Assembly: GCA_964348665.1 (NCBI GenBank)
Contig: CAYGDP010000021.1
Coordinates: 1 to 64,000, forward strand
Direction of reading: 5' to 3'
DNA: 64,000 nucleotides
Source: CAYGDP01 sp964348665
GTDB taxonomy: Bacteria > Verrucomicrobiota > Verrucomicrobiia > Palsa-1439 > CAYGDP01
Shown here: piece by piece, positions 9,221-17,020 of the stretch
How positions within the stretch are numbered: position 1 is the first letter of the stretch
How the letters are laid out: the number at the start of each line of letters is the position of its first letter
The notes under the pieces: generated by a model
What the model saw: only the letters and a program-made list of their open reading frames with translations
Told to the model about the DNA's origin: nothing
The model's database searches: none
Position numbers and translations under genes: made by a program

Positions 9221-9715
9221 TTAGAGACCGACCAGCTTTGCCACGTCTTCCAGTTTCGTCGCCGATTGACTTTCCACGTCTTTCCATTTTTCCGGCGACC
9301 AAATTTCAAAATTCGATCCGCGACCTGTCAGCACCGCCTTGGTGGTAATGCCAGCCCAAGCCAGTTGATCGGCATCCAAGACGGCGCGACCTTGCGAGTC
9401 GCAAAATGTCGTGTGAGTGCGCGCGCCGAAGACACGCTTGGCGGCGACCTTTTCGGCCTCGCTTAAATTGGGAGCGGCATCGATTTTGGCGAAGGCCTTT
9501 TGATGCTCGTCGAGCGTGTAAACGGAAAGACAATTTCCGTTTGGATTGGGAGTGACATAAAAATCCTGCCCGGACTCAAGTCGCCACTTGGACGGAATCG
9601 CCACGCGCTTCGACTTGGCGTCAAGCGCCAAGCGAAACGTCCCTGTAAAGTTTACTGGTCGTACGCCAGCCATAATGCTCCGATTCAGCTTATTCGGTGT
9701 TCCTTGAACCTCCAT
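9221..9715 (-). CDS. mraZ: Transcriptional regulator / division protein MraZ
   Basis: MraZ is an AbrB-fold DNA-binding protein that usually represses its own dcw cluster. The product is 164 residues from this start, or 150 from the internal Met at 9673 (MAGVRPVNFTGTFRLALD), which is closer to the usual length and has GGAG four bases upstream. Both halves of the tandem SpoVT/AbrB-like fold are visible: LALDAKSKRVAIPSKWR and the second DSQGRAVLDADQLAWAGI. It is the first gene of the cluster and lies just behind the promoter at 9735-9763. Confidence 0.93.
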   Translation of the reverse strand: MEVQGTPNKLNRSIMAGVRPVNFTGTFRLALDAKSKRVAIPSKWRLESGQDFYVTPNPNGNCLSVYTLDEHQKAFAKIDAAPNLSEAEKVAAKRVFGARTHTTFCDSQGRAVLDADQLAWAGITTKAVLTGRGSNFEIWSPEKWKDVESQSATKLEDVAKLVGL

Positions 9716-9734
9716 TACTCACCGAAACGCGCCA

Positions 9735-9763
9735 AATTTAGACATAAAGCTCCAGATTGTCAA
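9735..9763 (-). promoter_or_regulatory. Sigma-70-type promoter of the dcw cluster
   Basis: On the minus strand a perfect TTGACA (9758-9763) and TAAATT (9735-9740; 4 of 6 to TATAAT) are separated by 17 bp. The -10 box ends about 20 bp before the first mraZ ATG. It is the best consensus promoter seen upstream of the cluster. Confidence 0.75.
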
Positions 9764-9806
9764 CATGGAAATGCATTATTTTTGTGACGTGGGTTTTCCC
9801 TGGTTT

Positions 9807-11324
9807 TTATACCGCTTTAGGGAAAAGCGGTGTCGGCTTGGCTAGGAGCGTGCCCGGCGCCAATTTGCCCCAAGCCGCGCCTCCAAAACCATCGCGGTTT
9901 TCAGGCAGGCCGAGCTGGGAAAATATTTTTGCCGAGCTTTGAGGCATGAACGGTTCCAGCATCACTGCGATGACGCGCGCCGCTTCAGCGAGGTTGTAGA
10001 GCACCGTCGAAAGGTCCGCTGATTGTTCTGGTTTCTTGGCGAGCGCCCACGGCGCGTTGGATTCCACGTAGGCATTGCAGAACTGAACGAACTTCCAGAG
10101 TGTCGCGAGCGCTTCGTGAAACAGGATCGCGTCCATTTTTGACGCAAAAATCTTGCGCGTCTCTTCGGTTAGAGTTCGAATTTCGCTGGTGAGTGGCGAA
10201 TCGGCGGTTGGTTGTGGCACCTTTCCTTCGCGATAGCGATGGATCATCGAGACCGCGCGATTGACGAAATTGCCAAGGTCATTCGCCAGCTCCGAATTAT
10301 ATCGCTGTTCGAACTTCGTCCACGAGAAATCGCCGTCGCCGTCGAACGGCACTTCCCGCAGTAAAAAATACCGAAGCGCGTCAACGCCATGTTTGGCGAT
10401 TGCTTCGTTCGGATCAATGACGTTTCCGACCGTCTTTGAAAGTTTTTCGCCGTTCACGGTGATGAATCCATGCGCAAACACTTTCTTGGGAAGCGGTAGT
10501 CCCGCCCCAAGCAGCATTGCCGGCCAGATGACGCAATGAAAACGCGTGATGTCCTTGCCGATGATATGAACGTCGGCGGGCCAGAGTTTTTCAAATCGAG
10601 CGGGATCATTGGGAAAGCCGATGGCGCTGATGTAATTTACCAGCGCGTCGAACCAGATCCAAATCGTTTGCTCCTTCGCGATGGGGCAGGAGACGCCCCA
10701 CTTGACGGACGCGCGCGTGAACGTCACATCGCGTAGACCTTCATCGAGCAATCCGAGAATTTCGTTCCGACGCGGCACCGGTTCGATGGCAAACTCGCCG
10801 CTGGTGATGAGTTGGCGAAGTTGCGACTCGAAGGCGGTCAACCTGAAGTAGTAATTCTTTTCCTTCACGACTTCGAGAGCCCGCTTGTGCGTGGGGCATT
10901 GAAAATCGGGTGCATCTTTCTCGGTATAAAAATTTTCGCAGCTGGGACAGTACAGTCCCTCGTAATCATTGAGGTAAAGATGTCCCGCGTCGTACAATTT
11001 CTGAAAGAGTACCGCAACGGCACGTTCATGTTGCGGGTCGGTGGTGCGAATGAATTGGTCGTAGCTGATGCCGAGCTGCGTCCAGGTTTGTTTCCAGTTT
11101 TCGACCATCGAGTTGCAAAACTCGTGCGGCGTGACGCCCTGTTTTTCGGCTTGGCGCTGGATATTGAGCGAATGCTCGTCGGTCCCAGTGAGGAAATGAA
11201 CCTCGCAGCCGTTCATCCGCTTCCAACGGGCAAGCACGTCGGCGCCGATCTTTTCGAGCGCATGACCCACATGCGGCGTCGCGTTGATGTAATCAATCGC
11301 AGTGGTTAAATAGTATTTTTGCAT
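9807..11324 (-). CDS. metG: Methionyl-tRNA synthetase
   Basis: Class I synthetase that charges tRNA-Met. The start at 11324 gives MQKYYLTTAIDY and 505 residues. HIGH appears as PHVGH (17-21) and KMSKS as KLSKT. The connective region carries a CxxC...CxxH zinc knuckle (CPSC, then CPTH). FDALVNYISAIG and the anticodon-binding helical domain follow. There is no C-terminal tRNA-binding EMAP-like domain, so this is the short form of about 500 residues. A weak hairpin formed by the last codons (ACCGCTTT/AAAGCGGT) has no U-tract. Confidence 0.96.
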   Translation of the reverse strand: MQKYYLTTAIDYINATPHVGHALEKIGADVLARWKRMNGCEVHFLTGTDEHSLNIQRQAEKQGVTPHEFCNSMVENWKQTWTQLGISYDQFIRTTDPQHERAVAVLFQKLYDAGHLYLNDYEGLYCPSCENFYTEKDAPDFQCPTHKRALEVVKEKNYYFRLTAFESQLRQLITSGEFAIEPVPRRNEILGLLDEGLRDVTFTRASVKWGVSCPIAKEQTIWIWFDALVNYISAIGFPNDPARFEKLWPADVHIIGKDITRFHCVIWPAMLLGAGLPLPKKVFAHGFITVNGEKLSKTVGNVIDPNEAIAKHGVDALRYFLLREVPFDGDGDFSWTKFEQRYNSELANDLGNFVNRAVSMIHRYREGKVPQPTADSPLTSEIRTLTEETRKIFASKMDAILFHEALATLWKFVQFCNAYVESNAPWALAKKPEQSADLSTVLYNLAEAARVIAVMLEPFMPQSSAKIFSQLGLPENRDGFGGAAWGKLAPGTLLAKPTPLFPKAV

Positions 11325-11625
11325 ATGGTTAAAACCGAGAAACACAGGAAATTCCGCAAAAAATCAGATTTAATAATCCACCTCGGTATTTTTCGCCTCA
11401 TTTCACGGGAGCATCCTGACAGCAAATCAGCAGTTCGTCAATCCGCCATACAACTCGGCGGACAAGTTTGCCAATTACTTGCTCGCCCGGCGCCCGCAAG
11501 GCTTCGCCTGATTTGAAGCGGGCGGAATAAAGAGATTGCGCGAGGAATTTATAGTTTAAGGATAGGAAGGAAGTAGGGCTGTGTAACCCGCCAAACGACG
11601 CAGCGGACAAGCTCCACGCGGCAAT
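11325..11625. other. Intergenic region between metG and ubiD-like gene
   Basis: About 300 bp without a convincing gene. The part next to metG has short words such as GAGAAACACAGGAAA, resembling the CACGAAA-type repeat family seen elsewhere. A minus-strand frame at 11398-11610 lacks a ribosome-binding site and any recognisable protein features. No clear terminator or promoter was identified. Confidence 0.5.
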
Positions 11626-13101
11626 CTAGGTGTTTTTAAGAAGTCTTATTTCGTCCACACGCCGTTTTACTTCATCGCTCATCCGAATTACTGTCGGCCA
11701 GGGGCGGCAATCGGTTTCGCCTACGATTTTGCGCGTGCCGTCAATGCCCATTTTCGAGCCAAGACCCAATTGCGGCGTGGCATGATCGAGCACGTCGGCG
11801 GGGCCTTTGGTAAAGAGCGTGTCCCGCTGCGGATCCATGTTCGCCGTCATGTGCCAAAGAACTTCCTGTGTATTGTGCACGTTCACGTCAGCATCCACCA
11901 CCACGATGATTTTGGCGAACATCATTTGTCCCATGCCCCATAGCCCGTGCATGACGCGCATGGCTTGATACGGAAATGTTTTTTTGATGGAGACGAACAC
12001 GAGATTGTGAAACGCGCCTTCGGCGGGCAGCGCCATATCCACCAGTTCAGGGAAGTTGAGTTTGAACACCGGCAGAAAAATTTGCAGGCTGGCGGTGCCC
12101 ATATAGAAATCCTCCATCGGCGGCGGACCGACGATCGTGCTGGGATAAATCGCGTCGCGCCGATGCGTGATCGCCGTCAGGTGAAACTTCGGGTACGGCT
12201 CGGGCAACGAGTAATACCCCGTATGATCGCCAAACGGTCCTTCCATCGCGGTCGGTTCGTTCGGATCAACGTAACCTTCGAGCACAAAATCACATTCGGC
12301 GGGAACTTCAAGGTCGTTCGTCTCGCACTTGACCAGTTCGACGGTTTTTTTGCGGACATAACCCGCGAAAATAAATTCGTCTATCCCATCCGGCAACGGC
12401 GCGGTCGCCGCGAACGCCAGCACCGGATCGCCACCCAAGCCGACTGCCACCGGCATCCGTTGTTTTAGCTCGCAGTAGCGTCGCCAGTGGCGCGCCCCAG
12501 TCTTCTGCAATTGCCAGTGCATAAACGTGGTGCGCCCGTCAATCACCTGCATCCGATAACAACCGACGTTTCGAGCGCCAGTATCCGGGTCGCGTGTGAT
12601 CACCAGCGGCAGCGTGATGAATCGGCCCGCGTCGATTGGCCAGCATTTCTGGATTGGTAGAGAGTCTAACGTCCCAAGTCCCGGGTCCAACGTCTTTTCG
12701 TCGAAGCGATGCACAACTTCCTTACACGTGCCACCGCCGACGCGCTTCGGTTTCGCGTGCCGTAACTCGAAGGCCGTGCCGAGCAGTAAAATCGCCTCTT
12801 GCCATGTCCGGGGCGGTTTGGCTTTCATCAGCACTTCCAGGTCGCGCGCCAAATCCTCCACATCGGTCACGCCGAGCGCCATCGCCATTCGCCGCGTCGA
12901 ACCGTAGGCATTGATCAGCAGCGGAAAGCGTGACCCTGTGCATTTTTCGAACAGCAACGCCTTACCTCCGCCCGCCGACTTCATCTCGCGGTCGGCGATC
13001 TCAGTGATTTCGAGCACGGGATCCACCTCCGCCGAAATCCGTTTCAGCTCACCCTCGCGCTCCAATCGCGCCACAAACGCCCGCATCGAATCGTAGGCCA
13101 T
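11626..13101 (-). CDS. UbiD family decarboxylase
   Basis: UbiD-type enzymes decarboxylate aromatic or alpha,beta-unsaturated acids with prenylated FMN, made by UbiX; a ubiX gene lies at 17021 in this window. The 491 residues are the full family length. Visible features are the FMN/metal-binding region around RNVGCYRMQVID, the conserved acidic motif ECDFVLEGYVD...EGPFGDHTGYYS with the catalytic glutamates, and the late CRPWPTVIRMSDEV. The likely role is quinone biosynthesis, ubiquinone-type or the decarboxylation step of menaquinone synthesis; sequence alone does not settle the substrate. A REP-like hairpin lies 17 bp upstream of the start. Confidence 0.88.
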   Translation of the reverse strand: MAYDSMRAFVARLEREGELKRISAEVDPVLEITEIADREMKSAGGGKALLFEKCTGSRFPLLINAYGSTRRMAMALGVTDVEDLARDLEVLMKAKPPRTWQEAILLLGTAFELRHAKPKRVGGGTCKEVVHRFDEKTLDPGLGTLDSLPIQKCWPIDAGRFITLPLVITRDPDTGARNVGCYRMQVIDGRTTFMHWQLQKTGARHWRRYCELKQRMPVAVGLGGDPVLAFAATAPLPDGIDEFIFAGYVRKKTVELVKCETNDLEVPAECDFVLEGYVDPNEPTAMEGPFGDHTGYYSLPEPYPKFHLTAITHRRDAIYPSTIVGPPPMEDFYMGTASLQIFLPVFKLNFPELVDMALPAEGAFHNLVFVSIKKTFPYQAMRVMHGLWGMGQMMFAKIIVVVDADVNVHNTQEVLWHMTANMDPQRDTLFTKGPADVLDHATPQLGLGSKMGIDGTRKIVGETDCRPWPTVIRMSDEVKRRVDEIRLLKNT

Positions 13102-13118
13102 GGGTCTGTGGTATCAGA

Positions 13119-13145
13119 TGTAGGAGCGCCTTTCAAGGCGCGACC
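13119..13145. repeat. REP-like single hairpin element (TGTAGGAGCG type)
   Basis: TGTAGGA followed by a perfect 7-bp hairpin GCGCCTT/AAGGCGC with a 2-base loop and then GACC. Nearly the same sequence (one base different) forms the left half of the element inside nuoF at 52206-52262. It lies directly upstream of the ubiD-like gene. Confidence 0.75.
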
Positions 13146-13156
13146 GTAAAATTGCT

Positions 13157-13216
13157 GGAAGAATCCTATTCCTCCATTCGTGTCCATTCGTGTGCGTTCG
13201 TGGTTAGAACCTATTG
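13157..13216. repeat. TTCGTG-type tandem words, CACGAAA repeat family
   Basis: Three successive copies of a word of about ten bases (ATTCGTGTCC, ATTCGTGTGC, GTTCGTGGTT). The same words occur at 57171-57210, and related CACGAAA/TTTCGTG words occur at 14801-14886, 15770-15803, 16933-17009 and 58827-58895. Confidence 0.6.
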
Positions 13217-13294
13217 CTTCACACAAGTTCGGAGCTTCAATTTTCCATCTTGGCGTGACAGAATTCGTCCCCTACGCTATGTTTGGGCTGATTT

Positions 13295-13486
13295 ATGGCA
13301 GCAAAACGAAAACAGCGACGGCCCAGCTCTGATGCTGCATGGCAGCGGCGATGGGCGCCAATCTTCCGCGCGGCGGAGGAGGGACTGTTTCCCAACCGCG
13401 CCTTTGGTGCGTTGGAGATGGCCGAGTGCATTCGTGCCCTTCGTAAAAGCAAGATTGTTGGTCGCAGCAAGGCGGATTCCCGTTAA
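13295..13486 (+). CDS. Small basic protein upstream of a nucleotidyltransferase-like gene
   Basis: A 63-residue basic protein, MAAKRKQRRPSSDAAW..., whose stop overlaps the next start as TAATG, so the two are coupled. It has no hydrophobic segment; the central part (FRAAEEGLFPNRAFG) could be helical. No family recognised. Its position before a nucleotidyltransferase-like protein resembles two-gene antitoxin/nucleotidyltransferase modules, but the trio continues into lpxI, so a toxin-antitoxin role is only a possibility. Confidence 0.6.
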   Translation: MAAKRKQRRPSSDAAWQRRWAPIFRAAEEGLFPNRAFGALEMAECIRALRKSKIVGRSKADSR

Positions 13487-13989
13487 TGCCACATTACGTC
13501 GAAATATTACGCGCCATCCACCGCTCCAAGGCGGATTACGCGTGGATTGGGTTGAGCGCTGCCTCAGTTCACGGCTCTCCACTTGTGTCGCAGGACTTTG
13601 ATTTTTTTGTTCGACCCGACCCCAAGCACCTTGATCGGGCACGCGCGGCTTTTCGGAAAATCGGCATGACAGATTCCTTGCCGAAAGTGCACTCCACCAA
13701 TCTAATTGCGGCAGAGGTGACGGTAACATTTAGCGATCCCTATGGCGGCCCGACGGTGGACCTAATTACGCACATTTCCGGTCCAAGCTTCGATGAAGTA
13801 TGGCGCGGTAGCAAAGTTCATAAAGTTACGCGTGTCCCCGTTCGTGTCGCGAGTCTAAAGCATATCCTTGATTCCAAGCGAGCGGCCAATCGCGAGAAAG
13901 ATCAAGAAGTTCTGAAACGGCTCGAACGCGACTTTGGCGATCTATTGCGTGAAGTGCGGGCGGAATATAAAGTAACTAAGCGCAGGTGA
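13486..13989 (+). CDS. Nucleotidyltransferase-like protein
   Basis: A 167-residue protein resembling small nucleotidyltransferase-fold proteins of unknown target. GLSAASVHGSPLVSQDFDFFV fits the family pattern of a small residue loop followed by an Asp-x-Asp pair (DFDFF, about residues 42-46). A later acidic residue in PTVDLITH could complete the metal site. The C-terminal ASLKHILDSKRAANREKD with a following helix is typical of MNT/DUF6036-like members. It overlaps the upstream 63-residue gene by one base and ends one base before lpxI, so all three are probably one transcript. Substrate unknown. Confidence 0.7.
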   Translation: MPHYVEILRAIHRSKADYAWIGLSAASVHGSPLVSQDFDFFVRPDPKHLDRARAAFRKIGMTDSLPKVHSTNLIAAEVTVTFSDPYGGPTVDLITHISGPSFDEVWRGSKVHKVTRVPVRVASLKHILDSKRAANREKDQEVLKRLERDFGDLLREVRAEYKVTKRR

Positions 13990-13990
13990 T

Positions 13991-14797
13991 ATGGATAAAC
14001 TCGGCATCATTGCTGGAAGCGGCGAATTGCCCCTGGCGGCGGCGCGCGCGGCTCGCGCCAACGGCGTGAAATTGCTTGTGGCAGCTGCGTTCGACGGAGA
14101 GACGCGCGAGGAAATCGAAAAACTCGCGGACGAAGCGGTCTGGCTCAAGGTGGGTCAGCTTGGCAAGCTCATCGAGACGTTCACGACGCGAGGCGTGCGC
14201 GAGTGCATCATGGTTGGACAGATCGCGCCCAAAAATCTTTTCAATCTGCGTCCCGATCTGCGTGCCGTAAAACTGCTGGCGCGGCTCAAAGAAAAAAACG
14301 CGGAGAGTATTTTTGGCGCGATTGCCGCCGAATTGGAGAAGGAAGGCGTGCATTTGATCGACGCCGCGCCATTTCTGAAAGAATTGATGCCGGGCGCGGG
14401 CGTGCTGACGAAACGTCAGCCGTCCGACGAACAGCGCGCCGACATCGAGTTCGGCTTGAAAATCGCAAAGGGCGTGTCGTCGTTCGATATCGGTCAGACC
14501 GTTGTCGTCAAGAATGGCGTCGTACTGGCCGTCGAGGCGTGGGAAGGCACGGACGAGTGCATCAAACGCGGAGGATTGCTCGCCGGGAAAGATGTTGGCG
14601 CAGTCGTGGTAAAAGTAAGCAAGCCAAATCAAGATATGCGATTTGATATTCCCACCATCGGTCCGCGCACCATCGAAACCTGCCGCGAGGCAAAGATCGC
14701 CGTGCTCGCGATCGAGGCGAACCGAACTCTCTTGCTCGAGCGAGAAAAAACAATCGCGGCGGCTGCCACGGCGAAGATCGTTATTACCGCATTTTGA
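13991..14797 (+). CDS. lpxI: UDP-2,3-diacylglucosamine pyrophosphatase LpxI
   Basis: LpxI hydrolyses UDP-2,3-diacylglucosamine to lipid X and UMP in lipid A synthesis, replacing LpxH in many bacteria. The 268-residue product matches the family along its length: N-terminal LGIIAGSGELPLAAA, the middle MVGQIAPKNLFNLRPD, and the C-terminal domain with SSFDIGQTVVVKNG, VEAWEGTDECIKRGG and DIPTIGPRTIETCREA. It implies an outer membrane with lipid A. The start is one base after the nucleotidyltransferase-like gene, so the two are probably co-translated. Confidence 0.93.
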   Translation: MDKLGIIAGSGELPLAAARAARANGVKLLVAAAFDGETREEIEKLADEAVWLKVGQLGKLIETFTTRGVRECIMVGQIAPKNLFNLRPDLRAVKLLARLKEKNAESIFGAIAAELEKEGVHLIDAAPFLKELMPGAGVLTKRQPSDEQRADIEFGLKIAKGVSSFDIGQTVVVKNGVVLAVEAWEGTDECIKRGGLLAGKDVGAVVVKVSKPNQDMRFDIPTIGPRTIETCREAKIAVLAIEANRTLLLEREKTIAAAATAKIVITAF

Positions 14798-14800
14798 TCA

Positions 14801-14886
14801 ACCGCGAAAGACGCGAACGCTCGCGAAAACGTCCACAGACCCACTTTTCCCCTGCCTTCTTTCGCGTCTTTTCGCGTGTTTCGTGG
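14801..14886. repeat. Inverted repeat of the CACGAAA/TTTCGTG family
   Basis: Left arm 14801-14829 and right arm about 14858-14886 match as inverted repeats at 22 of 29 positions, around a spacer of about 28 bp. The right arm ends in TTTCGTGGT about 25 bp before the next start codon at 14912. Confidence 0.75.
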
Positions 14887-14911
14887 TATATCCTCTGTTA
14901 CCATCGTCCCA

Positions 14912-15733
14912 ATGAAATTTTGTTTCATGACGTTGGCGTGTCCGAAATGGACGTGGCGGGAAATTCTCACCACCGGACGGAAAATGGGATACGACGGAGT
15001 GGAATTGCGGTTCATCCAGGATGTTCGCGATTTGACGAAGTCACCAGAGATGCAGCCCGACCGAATCGCACAGAGCAAACGTGAGTTGGCCGAAGCAGGG
15101 CTGGCCGTGGCGTGCTTGGACACATCTGCCTCCGTTGTGACCGCTGACGAAAAGGCAATGGACTTGGCACGGCGACATATTGATTTGGCGGCGGCGCTTG
15201 GCTCACCTTACGTGCGAATTTTTGGCGGCACGCTTCCGAAAGAGAAAACGGACTACGACCGTGCAATGGAGTCGGCCGCAAAAAAGTTTCGTGACTTGGC
15301 CGAATTTGGTTCGTCGCGCGGCGTACAGCCGATTTTGGAGACGCACGATGATTTCAGCAAATCGGAGCACGTCGAACGACTCATCGAACTGGCGGGGCAC
15401 GACAACATCGGAATACTGTGGGATATGCATCATCCCGCGCGGTTTCACGGAGAACCGATCGCCGAGACATTCGCGCGGATACGCCCGTGGGTGCGCCACA
15501 CACATATCAAAGATTCTGTTTCGTTAGGCGGCGACAAGTATCGTTACAAACTGCTCGGAGAAGGAGATATTCCCGTACGCGAATGCGTGAAAGTTCTGCG
15601 GCAGAGTGGTTATCAAGGATTTTTGTGTGTGGAATGGGAAAAGACGTGGCATCCCGATTTGGAAGAGCCGGAAGTGGCGCTTCCGCAGTATCTCTCGGGG
15701 TTGCGCAAGATCGTTGAATCGCTAAAAAGTTGA
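14912..15733 (+). CDS. Sugar phosphate isomerase/epimerase family protein
   Basis: A TIM-barrel protein of the xylose isomerase-like superfamily. The start at 14912 gives MKFCFMTLACPKWT and 273 residues; the longer frame to 14876 reads through repeat sequence. Likely metal-site segments are ILETHDDFS (Glu), ILWDMHHPARF (Asp, His), VRHTHIKDS (His) and CVEWEKTWHP (Glu). No signal peptide. It lies before a Gfo/Idh/MocA oxidoreductase on the same strand, a common pairing in sugar or inositol catabolism. Substrate unknown. Confidence 0.85.
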   Translation: MKFCFMTLACPKWTWREILTTGRKMGYDGVELRFIQDVRDLTKSPEMQPDRIAQSKRELAEAGLAVACLDTSASVVTADEKAMDLARRHIDLAAALGSPYVRIFGGTLPKEKTDYDRAMESAAKKFRDLAEFGSSRGVQPILETHDDFSKSEHVERLIELAGHDNIGILWDMHHPARFHGEPIAETFARIRPWVRHTHIKDSVSLGGDKYRYKLLGEGDIPVRECVKVLRQSGYQGFLCVEWEKTWHPDLEEPEVALPQYLSGLRKIVESLKS

Positions 15734-15769
15734 AGCGTTAAATCGAAAAAAATCTGTTTTTAGAGTACG

Positions 15770-15803
15770 CGAATATTTCGCGTGTTTCGTGTATTTCGCG
15801 GTT
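15770..15803. repeat. Half copy of the CACGAAA/TTTCGTG repeat family
   Basis: ATTTCGCGTGTTTCGTGTAT followed by TTCGCGGTTA ends immediately before the start codon at 15805. Only the right-arm type is clear. Just upstream, a GTTAAATCG word near 15737 resembles the GTTAAATAG words at 41200-41213 and 43862-43872. Confidence 0.55.
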
Positions 15804-15804
15804 A

Positions 15805-16923
15805 ATGAAATCTATGGATATGAAAAAACTCCGTTTCGGAATCGTCGGCGGCGCGGCGGGAATCGCTTCCACCCATCGCGACGCCATCCGCAAAAATCCT
15901 GATTGCTGCGAGCTGGTTGGATTAACAGACGTTGCCGCCGACCGTTGCCGCGAGATCGCGTCGAAAGAGAATGCGCGGTTTTTCGTAACCTACGACGAGA
16001 TGCTCGGCTCCCCGGACATCAATGCCATCGCCATTTGCACGCCGCATCCGTTTCACTGTGACCTGGCGCTCAAAGCGCTCAAGGCAAACAAGCATGTGCT
16101 TACCGAAAAACCGCTCTGCGTGACCGCGAGCGAAGCCGACCAGATGATCGCCGCGGCGAAAAAATCCAGGGCGAAGCTCGGAGTCGTTTTCCAGACGCGT
16201 TTTCGACCGGACCTGAAAAAAGCGAAAGAGCTTCTCACAAACGGCACGGTTGGGGCGCTCTACCGCACGACGATGGTTGTCGCTTGGTATCGAACCCAAG
16301 CTTACTATAACAGTGGCGGCTGGCGCGCGACATGGCGCGGGGAAGGCGGCGGGGTGTTGCTAAATCAAGCGCCGCATTTTCTCGATCTGTTTACGTGGCT
16401 CGGCGGGATGCCGAAAAAAGTGTATGCATGGACGCCGACATTGAAACACAAGATCGAAGTCGAAGACTGCGCCAGCGCACTGCTCGAATACGAGAATGGG
16501 GCGCAGGGTTTCTTGCATACCTCAACGATCCAGGCGCCAAATCAAGAGCGGTTCGAGTTTTGCGGTGAGAACGGGCGATTGGTTGTCGAAAATGGGCTGA
16601 CTTTTGAGAAGATCTCGCCGGCGTTAAGCGATCATATTCAGAACAGCCACGAGATTTGGTCGAAACCAAAAGTGGAGACGCAACGGTTTGAATTTCCGCA
16701 GACCGACGCCACGCATTTCTCTGTGTACGGCGAATTTGCCCGGCGAGTTCTCGCGGGCAAAGAACCGCCGGTCAACGTAATCGAGGGTCGGAACAGTGTC
16801 GAGCTGGCCAACGCGCTGATCCTCTCGCATTACACGAAAAAACCTGTCAGCTTACCGCTATACCGCGCGAAATATGATAAGTTACTCCGAAGCTTAATTC
16901 GGAAATCGAAGAGAAAAATATGA
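15805..16923 (+). CDS. Gfo/Idh/MocA family oxidoreductase
   Basis: NAD(P)-dependent sugar oxidoreductase family. The 372 residues have an N-terminal Rossmann fold with GIVGGAAGIASTH (about residues 13-25), the cofactor-domain end CTPHPFHCDLALKAL, and the catalytic-lysine motif TEKPLCV (near 93-99). The C-terminal substrate domain contains GGVLLNQAPHFLDLF with the usual His/Asp positions. No signal peptide. It follows the isomerase-like gene by 71 bp, mostly repeat sequence. The C-terminus is unusually basic (RKSKRKI). The substrate cannot be named. Confidence 0.88.
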   Translation: MKSMDMKKLRFGIVGGAAGIASTHRDAIRKNPDCCELVGLTDVAADRCREIASKENARFFVTYDEMLGSPDINAIAICTPHPFHCDLALKALKANKHVLTEKPLCVTASEADQMIAAAKKSRAKLGVVFQTRFRPDLKKAKELLTNGTVGALYRTTMVVAWYRTQAYYNSGGWRATWRGEGGGVLLNQAPHFLDLFTWLGGMPKKVYAWTPTLKHKIEVEDCASALLEYENGAQGFLHTSTIQAPNQERFEFCGENGRLVVENGLTFEKISPALSDHIQNSHEIWSKPKVETQRFEFPQTDATHFSVYGEFARRVLAGKEPPVNVIEGRNSVELANALILSHYTKKPVSLPLYRAKYDKLLRSLIRKSKRKI

Positions 16924-16932
16924 ACGGCATTC

Positions 16933-17009
16933 GCCACGAAAAACACAAGAAGCACAAAAATACAGGTGGTTCACTCTGTTGTTTTTTGATTTTTGCGCCT
17001 CTTTGTGGC
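16933..17009. repeat. Inverted repeat of the CACGAAA/TTTCGTG family
   Basis: Left arm GCCACGAAAAACACAAG and following bases to about 16961; right arm ATTTTTGCGCCTCTTTGTGGC ending at 17009. The outer GCCAC/GTGGC and inner AAAAAT/ATTTTT pair. It ends 11 bp before the ubiX start. Confidence 0.65.
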
Positions 17010-17020
17010 TAATCAGTATC

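Noticed and set aside
9811..9829. Hairpin at the end of metG as a terminator
   Set aside because: The stem lies in the last codons and is followed by A-rich, not U-rich, sequence in the direction of transcription.
11398..11610. 70-codon minus-strand frame between metG and the ubiD-like gene
   Set aside because: No ribosome-binding site, no conserved pattern and an unusual amino acid mix; treated as non-coding.
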